Below, piece by piece: positions 23,331-33,762 of a stretch of 64,000 nt of DNA. Positions within the stretch are counted from its first letter, which is position 1. Each line of letters begins with the position of its first letter. The notes below the pieces were generated by a model. It did not search any database and was not told the origin of the DNA. It saw only the letters and a list, made by a program, of their open reading frames with translations. The stretch covers positions 1 to 64,000 of the forward strand of contig JADFUC010001732.1 in assembly GCA_019722365.1 (NCBI GenBank), read 5' to 3'. The DNA comes from Lithospermum erythrorhizon (Eukaryota; Streptophyta; Magnoliopsida; Boraginales; Boraginaceae). The translations under genes were made by a program, and so were the position numbers.

Positions 23331-24570
23331 CACTTTTACTTCGAATGGCGTGCCTTCAAGCAATCGAACACATAGTGAGGAAATACATGTGACAGTGGAT
23401 CACGCAACTGGCTATTACAAGAGGCTTCAAGTGGAAGACTACTTCAGTAAAACATGCACTCCACGCATCCGCACTTCGCCGGAGATACCGGATGCTTAAG
23501 ACCACTATTTCTTCATATTATGCAGTCTCTTTCTACCCATGACATCTACTTCACTCAACTAAGAACAATTCTCAAGAACTTGGAGCATGCCCCTTCAAAA
23601 GTTAGTATCGGCAAATTATTACGCGACGTTAAATTTATGGAGTAGCCATGACGCTGCGACGAGTACATGAAAATTGGAGAAAGCATCAGAATTGAGCTGC
23701 CTCGAAAATTTTGTAGGAAGTGGATCATAGTCATATTTCGAGACCACTTATTTCACAAGCGCCTAACGAGGCCGACCGAGCAGAATTCTATAGTCGTCAA
23801 CAACGTGGTTTTCCCGAATGATCGGTAGTATCGATCGTGACGCATCGCGTGAAAAATTGTCCCAAAAGCTCGCGCGGCGCTTCACTGGGGCGACATAAGC
23901 AATGCTTGAACAAAGAATCCTCGCTCGTCGCATCATAACCTATGGATAAGCATGCTTTCTTCGGTTACCAGTACATTAAACGATATCAATATGTTGGGAT
24001 AGTTCTCGATGTTCGACGATATCGGTATTGCGGAAAGCCTCCACGCAAACTATACCGCGAATGGTAACAATTACAACTCGACATACTATCTCGCCGACGA
24101 ATCTATCCCAAATGGTACGCGCTTGTCCAATCAATTCACTTTCCCGCGAAAGCTCAATTGCTTGTAAGACTCAGCTAATCTTTGGTTTAAAAGACGTGAA
24201 CGTGCATTCGGTTTCTCCAACCACGCTTTTAATATCATTCGACGCTCAACAAGACGCTGGATTCGGAATCGCCTTATCAAAAAATTACGGTGGTTTATAT
24301 TATATAACATGACAAGGAGATGAATCTAGATAATGCATAATCAAAGTTGGGAAAATCCCGATTCCAAAACCATCGCATCGGCCGGCCCGGCTCATTCAGT
24401 GCCAAACGACGTGCTACTAGAAGCTCAAGGATGTTCAAGCTGCATTCAATTAGACATTCATACTAGATTTGAAATTCGTGATAGGCCAAACATATCCAGT
24501 TGAAAGAAGATCTCGGCTGAAGACATTTGGCAAAGCTGTAAGCCAACCAAAATTAGATCTCAAATTGTTT
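23331..24570 (+). pseudogene. PIF/Harbinger (HARBI1/ALP1-like) transposase remnant
   Basis: Shifting plus-strand frames follow a plant Harbinger DDE transposase from end to end. LRPLFLHIMQSLSTHD spans about 23494-23542. DEYMKIGESIRIE lies near 23659-23697 and KFCRK at about 23708. MIGSID at about 23818-23836 is the first catalytic Asp. TLNDINML at about 23976-23998 is the second. MFDDIGI, then NYTANGNNYNSTYYLAD at about 24048-24100, follow. The ERAFGF block and the FNIIRRSTRRW stretch (about 24199-24260) hold the catalytic Glu. SWENPDSKTIASA at about 24350-24388 is the usual C-terminal segment. The protein would cut and paste its element at TTA/TAA targets together with a Myb-like partner ORF, which I do not see here. 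Frameshifts and stops break it. Confidence 0.75.
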
Positions 24571-24659
24571 GTTTACTTTTTAAAATGTTTGAGCAGAAAC
24601 ATTATTTATATTTTTCGGTCAAATTGCTGTGTTTTGCTTTGCCTTTTTAAATAGGTCAG

Positions 24660-24860
24660 GATGTTAGCCCCTATACTACGATTTTAAATTGCCTACGCTG
24701 CCCCCCGCACTATTATGATGTTGACACCCCTCGAACTATTTCTCTCGATCGCCCCCTAAAACTATTTTAGTGTCTATACCCCCCCCCCCATTACCTGCTT
24801 TAACACAAAAAATACTCGAACAAATGACTATTATTATACCTCTTTTCACCTTTACAAAAA
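24660..24860 (+). repeat. MULE left terminal inverted repeat
   Basis: The arm contains CACCCCTCGAACTATTTCT, TTTTAGTGTCTATACC, a C-run at 24780-24789 and ATTACCTGCTTTAACACAAA. The reverse complement of 28690-28868 reads GGCACCGCGAACTATTTCC, TTTTAGTGTCTAGG and AGGTAATACATCACC with GTTTAACAAAATG. The match is clear but gapped, and the order of two sub-blocks differs slightly. Confidence 0.6.
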
Positions 24861-25129
24861 TTCCAATTAACCGCCATTTACAAATCTAATTCAATCATTC
24901 CTAATACTATCCAACTCGGTAACCCTTTTCACCTCCAAAACTTTCACTCAGAACTCTCAAATCAACCAAACCTGTAATCAATGTACAGAAAGAGACGCAT
25001 AGGAAAGAGATCAAGACGAAGTCATGAAGAACCCGAACCCTTTTTCCCCGAGGCAAGAACTCTAACCCTTTCTTTGGCAGGCTGAGTCCCTTAAAATTTG
25101 CCAAAATCAGATGGTAAGTTTTGGAAGTT

Positions 25130-26850
25130 AATTATGTTTAAAGTGTCTAATTTTGAAATTTTATTGCTTCGATGACATGCATTTTTGCTGTGGAGGGACA
25201 AACGACTTCTTCACAATAAAGTTAAGAGGCGAATTGAAAGCGTTTATGAATTTCAAAGTGGTCATCGTGTGTATCTGCGCAGATTTTGACTATCAAGTGG
25301 CGGTTGGCCGACTCACAATGATATTGCCGATACACAGGAGATGTGCCCAACAGTATTTGTTTTTGTATTGGGCGTTAAGCCCACACTTTACGACGGGGTT
25401 GGCTCACAAATTCGAAGCACCTGCTAAGGCGCGAAGACACATTCACGGTCTAAAGCGTGGTTAGAAAATAGGATTGCCATACCCACCCTAGTCAGTTAGC
25501 TAAGAGTTTGCTATTAGGTGAAATGTATGATTCTATAAGAAAATTTCCTACTTAAAAGTTTATCAAGAACTCTCTCACAGTATCACGCTGTTAGGGTTCG
25601 AAAGAAAATAATAAAGGTCGCTGCACCCCTCAAGCCGATAATTTACGCCGAGAAAGACAAGTGGGTCGTGGACTGAGGAAACGGAAGTCAAGTGGCCGTG
25701 GATCGAGGAAACGGAAGTACGCAGTGGTCGTGAAACGGAGAGTGGGTTTCGCGCGCAGTTTCGCAGCGGAAGCTGGCGGGGTCAAGTGGGATGATACTTT
25801 CATGAATGACAACAACATTGCCTTTGAGGATTTTGATCGGGAAACCTAAGCTTTGGCGAGGGCATACAATTTTAAGTAAGACATGAGTCGGTCGATAAGA
25901 AAGTTAAATGCGGCGTAAACGCATGAAGCTTACAAACGGTATAGACGCTACTTTGTATTTGTGAAGGAATGTTTTGAGGATTGGGGCTAAATGATTTAAT
26001 GATATCAGGCCACCGCTTGAGTGTTTATTTGAGCACTCTAACCAGCTACATGGTAATCGTTGCAAGATGAAACCGAAGGAAGAGGAGAGGTCGGGTTCTA
26101 GTAGAGAAAAGAAAACACTAATCGCCTGTGAGTACGACAAAATGGGGTTTCAATGTTAAAAATCCCGTGTTAGTCCCCAACATGGTCTGCAATGGCCGAT
26201 TTAGAAAACTTGTTAAGTGGAGTATAGCAAAGAACAAATAAGCCCTCAAGTTAAAATGAACCAACGAAGTTCGGGTCAAATGCTAATAACGCGATTATGA
26301 CTTCTTCGTGTTACGCTCTCATGTTTCTGGCAAGTTTCGACGGACTTATCTATTAAGACAATGGATGTGAATCATACCCGGGACGCCCATCAAATCCCAA
26401 TGATCTCGTGTGGAAGGTCGCCGTTATGATATGCGTGAACAAGTTCAAGCAACCCCGACCATATCATCGGGCGCATTCATCGCAAGGATGATAATGATTT
26501 AATTGCCCAGAGGTCAAGACCGCATTACAGCCTATCAAGGCGCCGGGTACTTAATGTACAGCTATCTAAACCCGCTAATTTTCTAGATCAGGAATTGAGG
26601 CAAAGCGAGATGACGACATAATTCCCCGGTCGATCACATCATCAAACAGCAAGAGCAAAATTCCAAAGAAATATACGTGTGCTATCACCATCGGGGTTAA
26701 GTGGGGTTTTTGGTCAGTGTAGCGACGAAAAGCCTCGATGGTTGTTTTTTGAAAGGTTCAAGCTTAGTGGGTCAAATCTTAGCCGCTGCTGGTCTCGACG
26801 CCGACAATGGCATTTATCCTGGCCAGACGGGCGCGGTAAGTTTCTATAAT
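25130..26850 (+). pseudogene. MULE transposase remnant, C-terminally truncated
   Basis: Scattered plus-strand frames match the N-terminal half of MuDR-type transposases. FFTIKL at about 25210 resembles the usual DVFTIKLHHGG start. NPVLVPNMV and a KLVKWSIAKNK stretch at about 26163-26240 correspond to the region before the DNA-binding domain. TMDVNHTRDAHQIP at about 26357-26398 is the KTMDVNHTC motif. VNKFKQ and a DDLIAQRSR-like stretch follow. LDGCFLKGSSLVGQILAAAG at 26733-26792, then DADNGIYP, is the hallmark start of the catalytic domain and carries the first catalytic Asp. Homology ends by about 26850, so the second Asp, the Glu and the SWIM zinc finger are missing. No function is possible as written. 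Confidence 0.7.
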
Positions 26851-26948
26851 ACGATTCGCGTGGACACAGGTTCGCAGGCTTGCTGAAAAGAGGATCTGGA
26901 CACGGACCGTGAACCGTACTCTTTAGGATACTCATGATCGATCAAATA

Positions 26949-27022
26949 ACCCCTCAGACTTTAGCTCCCTACACTTTGGCCCCCTATACTTTAGCCTCTC
27001 GCCTTTGGCCCTCAGACTTTTT
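26949..27022 (+). repeat. 16-bp minisatellite resembling a TIR tip
   Basis: Five consecutive units follow the pattern CCCTAYACTTTRGCC (for example CCCTCAGACTTTAGCT, CCCTACACTTTGGCC, CCCTATACTTTAGCCT). The pattern resembles the tip of the MULE left arm, GCCCCTATACTACG. It sits just where transposase homology stops. Confidence 0.6.
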
Positions 27023-28689
27023 AATACCAAGTTAAGCAACTAACCATTGACCGAATGTCAGTAGGTGGTCTCGGTGATTGCCATATAAAAGAACGTAGCC
27101 GCCGACGCAACACAAAGTTATAAGGCCAAACAATCTTTCACGCCAATCGAGCAAAATATTCTGTGAAAGCTCAAGAATACGACATGAGTTGGGCTTCGAA
27201 ATGAACCATATTTTAAAGCAAAGACGCAAAGCAGCCTTAGAACGCGAGCGAGGGATACGGTGGCACTTTGTTATATTTATCCGCGAAACGCGCGACATAC
27301 ATTTCGCCCTGAAGAAACCGCACGTAATCGACGCAATAATCGGGCGAGGCATTCATCGCTTTCATCATCGTATCGGCGGACCACCGATTATCACAATGTC
27401 AATACTATTTATCACACCACACCCTACAGCCAGCGGCAGTTAAGTCGGTTGGTAGTGGTCCAAAATGGGTCCAATGACATTTGCTGCCAAGTAGAAAAGT
27501 GGTGCTGGTGTTTCACATGATTTCATCGTTAGAAGCCTGCCCCCAAGGCACGAGGTTACTCGCAAACCACGCCTCAAGGGGTCGAGCATCGGTAAGCAGG
27601 GAGACTCGCGCTGGTTGTTACAGCTTGGCGAGGCAACGCCAGCGAGGCCGCCTCATGCACGGAGTTCAAGGGTGTGTACAAATCGAAGAACAAAAGACCT
27701 AAAAATATGTACACAATGATTTTAGCAATGTTCAAAATCTACAACAATTTTCTTGAACCATCAGGTCCCATACTGACAAAGTTGTTCCATATCGAGACAT
27801 CTCCCACTGATATACGAAAGTACTCCACCCATCTAATCTAAAAGAATTCTAAGAAACACGCCATGGGAAATGCTAAAGAAGTAGATAAAGTCGAAAATCT
27901 ATAATAAAGTAATTCAAGCTAACACGGAGCTTTCGCGTCTCGCGGAAGTGGGTTCATCATCCACGCATGTGGCGGTATCGCCCATAACGCGAGGACTCTG
28001 TCCAAAGAAGACGCCAATTCGATTTTTTTGTTCGGGTTCAAGTGCATCTATTTTTGTTGCTGTTAGGATCCGCTTTTTTGTTCGCTGAGCAGATCCATTT
28101 AATACGCTAAAGCGTTTTCGACAACCTTTTTATCAAGCATAGAATTCAGCTGGGTCACTAGAACCTTTGCCTCTTTCCTACAATAATATTCGAAATCTAA
28201 ATCTTGTTTTTTCAATCGCTTTTGTCATCATTTCTTTATCTTGTTCGACCGAGTTTTTTACTTCGTTAAAGACATTGGCTGGGGTATAAAGCATGCGGCT
28301 ACAAGATGGTCTACGCCTTACGCGCGCTGAAAGATAAGTGAGCGTAAGATAAGTGGCCATAGTATGTGGGATCATTCACAACAACAAACACAAATTAAAA
28401 TTGAACCAGCCTTAATAACATTCATTCCTTTCGATTTATTCAAAACCAAAGAAAATTAAATTCAAGTTTTGAAATTGCACAAGAAAATCAACCCATTAAG
28501 CATTGCATAAAAATCATATTAAAGTGCTGCTGGGTTTCTTCGAATCTTTCAATTTGTGTTCTTCAATCTTCAATATTGCATAAAATTCTAGTTTGTTCGC
28601 TTAATTCAAGTCCAAATGGGGCTGGGTTTTAATTGTGACAAAATTTTACCTCATTATGTGAATTTAACGTGTCCTTTAATTATTACAAT
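27023..28689 (+). other. MULE interior without recognisable coding
   Basis: I find no secure transposase C-terminal motif, although this stretch sits between the truncated transposase and the right inverted repeat. Short open frames at 27189-27443 and 27481-27702 have no family I can name. From about 28400 the DNA becomes AT-rich and looks like a 3' untranslated or subterminal region. Confidence 0.4.
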
Positions 28690-28868
28690 GAATATGAATT
28701 TACCCACACATTTTGTTAAACCGCGCTAAAAAGGTGATGTATTACCTTAAAAATATTAAAAGTGTAATGACCGGAAATAGTTCGCGGTGCCTAGACACTA
28801 AAATAAGATGCGTCGCGATGTACAATAAAACCATAAGACAAGGGGCCCAATGTACTACCGTTCCTTTT
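28690..28868 (-). repeat. MULE right terminal inverted repeat
   Basis: This is the inverted counterpart of 24660-24860; shared blocks are listed there. It includes GGAAATAGTTCGCGGTGCC and CTAGACACTAAAATAAGATG. Confidence 0.55.
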
Positions 28869-28870
28869 AA

Positions 28871-29496
28871 ATAATATCATGTATCATTATGGATTTTAAG
28901 ACTATAATAATTTATTTTTAACAATTATAACGACAAAAAATTAAATTTAATTATTTTTCATGTTGAAAATAAATATAAAAATGTTTGTTATTATTATTAT
29001 TATTATTATTCAAAATATAATTATAATTATAAAATCATAATAACATATAATAATAAAGCAGAATCTAATATAATATTGCAGATATTAATCATATGAAAGA
29101 AAAATAAAATATCTTTTTAAATATCTCCACAAGAGTTGCAGTTATTTTGCAGGTATATTTCACGATATACATTTAATAAAGTCAGGAGCATTACATTTAA
29201 ATATTTAGATGATAAAAATAAGGAAAGATGGTTTAAATGCAAGTGGTTCACTTGTTCGTGATCTGTTATTATCTTTTCTTATTTCTGTTAACGACTAAGC
29301 ATAGCACTGGAGATTGTCTATATTACACTACCCTCTTCATATAATTTCAACATCAAATATCTCAATATATTGATATTAATGCATTACTCATAAACTCCTT
29401 TAATATATTTACTTTGATTCTTCATCAGAAAGCTTATTCTTGTTTATTTAACATCTTCATTTTCCAAGTTTTTATGTTTGAGGATAAGCATAATTA
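28871..29496. other. AT-rich upstream region of the RING-H2 gene, with a TTA microsatellite
   Basis: Very AT-rich DNA contains a TTA microsatellite at 28988-29010 (about 7.5 units). The last 200 bases hold the presumed promoter and 5' untranslated region of the gene at 29497. Several TATA-like strings are present and none can be preferred. Confidence 0.5.
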
Positions 29497-30956
29497 ATGG
29501 ACTTTTATGCATACCCTTCTCATTATATGACTTTTTCTTCACTCTCAGTTGTTCATATTGTCCAAAAAGTTACAAATTTCTTGAGCTGCGCTGTGTCTTC
29601 TGTTGTTGGGAATGTTTTTTCTGCAATCTTCACCTTCTTCTTTGCCTTAGGTTTGTATGCAATCCATTTTTTGTTCAATGTTTTATTTTCTTTTGGAATA
29701 GAGCTTTATGGTTGCTTATTCAATTTTTTTCAATATTATTTTGTTTTATACAATTAATTATATTGATGAGTTTGGTATGTTATTTTGCTAAATGGTGTCT
29801 ATCTAAGTCCTAACACATCAAGAAAGCTATAGTTTAATTTATGAATAGGAAAAAGAAATTTGATTTTGCTTTTTTGCTAATGTTCCAAGAAAATGTACAA
29901 CTTTTTTGGTTTTGACTATTTCTTAAATTGCATAGAAGAATTTGATATTTTGTGTTTAGAGAAGCATGCGTTTGGATCATTTTGCTTAATTGTAAAAATA
30001 ATGTTTCACTGGTTAGGTGTAGTTGGGTTTTTATTAATATGGTGGTTGAAAGTTGAGGGTTGTAGACTGTTGGGTTGCAGTTGGATATTGTTAGAGCAGC
30101 TGACTGGGGGCTTTCTATTGGCAAGAAACTGAGAGTGGTTTTGTCAGAGGAGCTGCACAGCAATTTCAAGTGCTGTATTTTCTATAGAGGTCTCTTTGAA
30201 TCATCTCTACTGCTGTAACACACACTGTATTGGTTGCATTCTTACCTGGTGAGTAATGCAACACTTCTGTTGAGACTGCATATCTTGATTATCTCTGAAT
30301 GTCCAGAATCAGCATTTGTTCACTAAGTCACCAAATTGAGCTTTAGTGTCTTTTAATTATAGATTGATGCTGCAAGTCTGTTAAGTGGCAGACTTGTGCG
30401 CGAAGCCGATTGTCCTGCTATGCTGAGTGCAGTTCAAAAGCCAGGTAAAATGAAATGTACCAAAAGCCCAAAGACATAGTTAGATTCTGTTTTGTATTGA
30501 AAACCATGTTCATATTGGTTAGATGGGCGATATTGATGCTACATTTGAAGAGGTACAGAATATTTTCAAGAGATCTAAAGGTTTGCCGGGTGATTCAGTG
30601 GTGCTTCCTACTGTCACCATCAATTGAGAATGGATGAGTCAGGGGAGAGTGACTGCCTGTTCAGTATTGCAGGCATGTTTATTCTTCTTTGCTTGTACCT
30701 TTTTTCATTCTGAAAAAATTCATTTTCATTAATTGGATGACGTGAGCTTCGAACTCGTGACCTTCTTTGATAATAATTTAATCAATTAATATCTTCATCT
30801 CACATTCCATTTTTATTATCCGAGATTTCATCAAAGAAATGTTAGTTAGAAGCTTACCTGACTTATGTCATAATACATGTTTCACCTACCTTGGGCATCG
30901 ATCTAGAATGGCTCGTGAAACACAGTTCTTGCCCCTTGTGCAGAAGAGATCTCTAA
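29497..30956 (+). pseudogene. NIP1-like RING-H2 E3 ligase gene, five exons, frames broken
   Basis: The family (NEP1-interacting proteins and relatives) has an N-terminal hydrophobic Gly-rich region and a C-terminal RING-H2 finger. Exon 1, 29497-29650: ATG, then HIVQKVTNFLSCAVSSVVGN and SAIFTFFFAL, a membrane segment; GT donor at 29651. Exon 2, about 30081-30248: TESGFVRGAA (after correcting an indel), SSAVFSIEV and CIGCIL. Exon 3, 30363-30444: DAASLLSGRLVRE, PAMLSAVQ. Exon 4, 30523-30672: MGDIDATFEEVQNIFKRSKG, LPGDSV, ending ACSV with the first RING cysteine pair. Exon 5, about 30825-30956: VRSLP, then CH and HMFHLP zinc ligands and CPLCRRDL with stop at 30954. Splice sites fit GT/AG. At least six small indels disrupt the frame. 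It is either a recent pseudogene or a working gene in an uncorrected consensus; all exons and junctions being present favours the latter. Confidence 0.8.
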
Positions 30957-31374
30957 TTTTTCTTGTTGCTATCAATTATGTGTAAATTAATGTATAACTA
31001 CCGCTAGTTTTTCTTCTGATACTAGGGAAATCATTCTCCCATAATTGTATACTATCTAAACAGTTGCACAAAATTTGACAATTTCCATCCCCTTTTTGTC
31101 TAATTGTGTAAATCCATTGTATACGGGTATGGGTTATTGAAAGGTAATCTGAAGCACTTTTAGATATATGTACTGCCTCAATTTCTCTATTGCCAATTTC
31201 ATTGTCCTAGTCTACTTTTACTTTCTTTAAACAATTTCACAGATTCATAGACTGATTAGAATTCACTTGCATGCATGTATATCAATAATATATCTTGAAG
31301 TTAAGCAAACATCAAACTTCTTGTTGAAATTGACTTGAATATATACCAACCTCGGAAGACAGAGAATTTTCAAA
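30957..31374 (+). other. 3' flank of the RING-H2 gene
   Basis: AT-rich sequence follows the stop codon and probably includes the 3' untranslated region. It runs into the 5-bp duplication at 31375 that borders the next solo LTR. No other feature is seen. Confidence 0.4.
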
Positions 31375-31379
31375 TGTCT

Positions 31380-33754
31380 TGTAATCCATTCCACTGCGCT
31401 GGCAGTAGCCATTAGAATCCCATTTAATCACTAAAACCGATTAATTTAATTGGCTTTAAAAAAAACTACTCAAGCTTGCTCAAAATAAGAGACAGTATAA
31501 TATTTCCAAATAATCACGCTTTAAAAACTTTACAATCCATCGACGATATCTAGAACCAACCAACTCCATATATACCTACATATCCCAAAGAACAAGAATG
31601 CCAAGCAGCGCTACAAAGAGAGTAAGCACGATCAATACAAAATGACAACAAATTTAATAAAGCGCTAAAAGCTTCAAAAGAAAAATACAACAATCAAAAC
31701 AAATTGACAAAGACATCAAATCGATCACAGTGATCCTCTCACCCGACGCTCACCTAGCCACTGAACAAAAATCCCTCAAACGTACCCTCTACCACCCACT
31801 GGCCAACCCCAGGCACTAACGAAAAGTGCTGCAGCCTGTGTCTTTTGAAATAAACTTAACACAGCGAACTTACCATACTAAATCCAGTCAATCATCAATA
31901 TAATAGCCTGGAATACGAATAAAATACATATATCCGTGACTACCTAAAAAAGGCCATACAACATAATTCCACGCGAAGCCCTTTACATAATACATACGAA
32001 GATATATCAATGTCAAAGAAGCACAATTCCGCAGTTAAATCAATAGACTCAACAACCACTAAAACCTACCATCAAACCTCATATCTCTCATATCCCCACC
32101 AAGATACCAACCTCTAACGCGCATACGCTCAATCCGTCTACCCGCAGAATTCACTAATCAATAATCACCCGCACTTATACCGCAAAGAGGCAAGGCCAAA
32201 AAAAAAAAACCGCATTTATACACAAAGTGATAAGTGCACACCGCACTTATACACAAAGATAAGGCACATCGCACTCATACACTACAAGATACAAGCATTG
32301 ACCGCATTCTATACACTAAGTATAAGGCACACCGCCTTATATACTAAAGATAAGGCCACATCGCCGCATATCCTGGGCAGCGAAGCGAGAGTCACCTAAC
32401 CCCTAATCATCCCAACATGTGGTCAACTCGACACTAAGTCACCTGCTCATACATAACTCTAAACCATCACCTCTCAATAACCAACCACTCTACCCCAAAT
32501 AATATCCAAGCACACTAAACATCTCACAATCATAAGTCAAACACAATCGCCACAAGGCCACGTAAATCAGAATATAAGCTGGGAGTTCAAGCTATTACAT
32601 ACCTCAAATCTTCAACGCCACGTAATATAATCACATATTCATATCGGCTCACACAAATAAATCACATATAATCATACAATCACATGTATGCTATTCCTCA
32701 TAATCATATCACGCTCACACGATCACACAATTAAAAATGAATATTTAGGCGTAACACCCGCGAGATAAGTACTCTCACTTCCACCATCAACGCCAAAACA
32801 AACACCAGAAGTATAATCAAGACCTACTACTATACCTGCTCTACATACATAACCAACTCTAGAACTATCTCTAAACAGCCTAACATTTACTCGATAAACT
32901 ATCGAATTATAATCCCATCTGGACACAACCCAATTGGGATCCCCCGGTATAATATTACTTAACTTATGTCATTTAGGTCCATCAATTAGCAACCTATAAT
33001 TCAAATATCAATTATAACTCAACTCGAATTATCACTTTTTTCAACCTTAACTCGCTTTTAATCAATTTTAAATCACCAATTTAATATCACAATAACTACA
33101 ATAAGGTCCCAAATTAACTCCCTACACATTTAAAGTCTTAGAAAAATATCAACCCAAAAAAAGTCAACCGAAACCTAAAAGCCAACCCAACATAACATCC
33201 TCAAACGAATTCTAAATCATGAATTAATTATTTGCTAATGCCAACCCATAACCAACTAAGATTCATTCATAAAATACGTGAAAAGTCAACTATTCAAACC
33301 TTAAATATCTCGAAAGACTTCAAATTTCTACCTTAACTCAAGCACGACGTGAGAAAAGATATTCTACAACCGATTCTGGAAGCCTGAGCGACAATCTAAG
33401 TTATAGAAATGGAAAATGAAATTTTTGGGTGGGGAGGGGGTAAATTTCGCCACTTAGAGGAAAAGGGAAATAAGATGAAGCTTGATTACGACGTGATGGG
33501 AAGATAAGCATCGTTAGATATTTAAGAAAACTCGAGTCCCGCTCGGGTTTCTAATTTCGCGCTTATCGATTTAAATCTCCACGAACCCGATTCCAAAGAT
33601 AAAATATTCATGGCAAAACTACTAAATTATAAATGTAATTCGCTCAAAAAATTTTACTAATTATCATTATCATCGAAATTATTTATACTATCCCCTGTCC
33701 TACCGCCGACCGAAAATTAATTTTTTTTTTTTTAAAACGGATGGGTTATTATAC
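31380..33754 (-). mobile_element. Solo LTR of the Ty3 family (antisense)
   Basis: This is antisense LTR of about 2.4 kb. Its left edge TGTAATCCATTCC matches the reverse-complemented terminus TGTAACGACCGCC. Its right edge is a T-run (33721-33733) then GGGTTATTATAC. The palindromic repeat block is at 32160-32360. No gag or pol adjoins it. Flanking 5-mers TGTCT (31375-31379) and TGCCT (33755-33759) agree at four of five positions, as expected for a target duplication. It landed about 420 bp downstream of the RING-H2 gene stop. Confidence 0.8.
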
Positions 33755-33762
33755 TGCCTTAT

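Larger units (their letters stand above)
24657..28870 (+). mobile_element. Mutator-like element (MULE), about 4.2 kb
   Basis: It is bounded by imperfect inverted repeats of roughly 180-200 bp (24660-24860 and 28690-28868) with a plus-strand MULE transposase remnant inside. It begins at the 3' end of the Harbinger remnant and stops about 630 bp before the RING-H2 gene. A 9-bp target duplication could not be confirmed. Confidence 0.6.

Noticed and set aside
29478..29813. 111-codon hydrophobic open frame as a separate gene
   Set aside because: It overlaps exon 1 and intron 1 of the RING-H2 gene in another frame. The 29497 frame with a GT donor at 29651 fits the NIP family.
30740..30770. tRNA- or SINE-like B box (GCTTCGAACTCGTGACC)
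   Set aside because: No A box at the right distance and no cloverleaf. It lies in the last intron of the RING-H2 gene and is a common plant dispersed motif.
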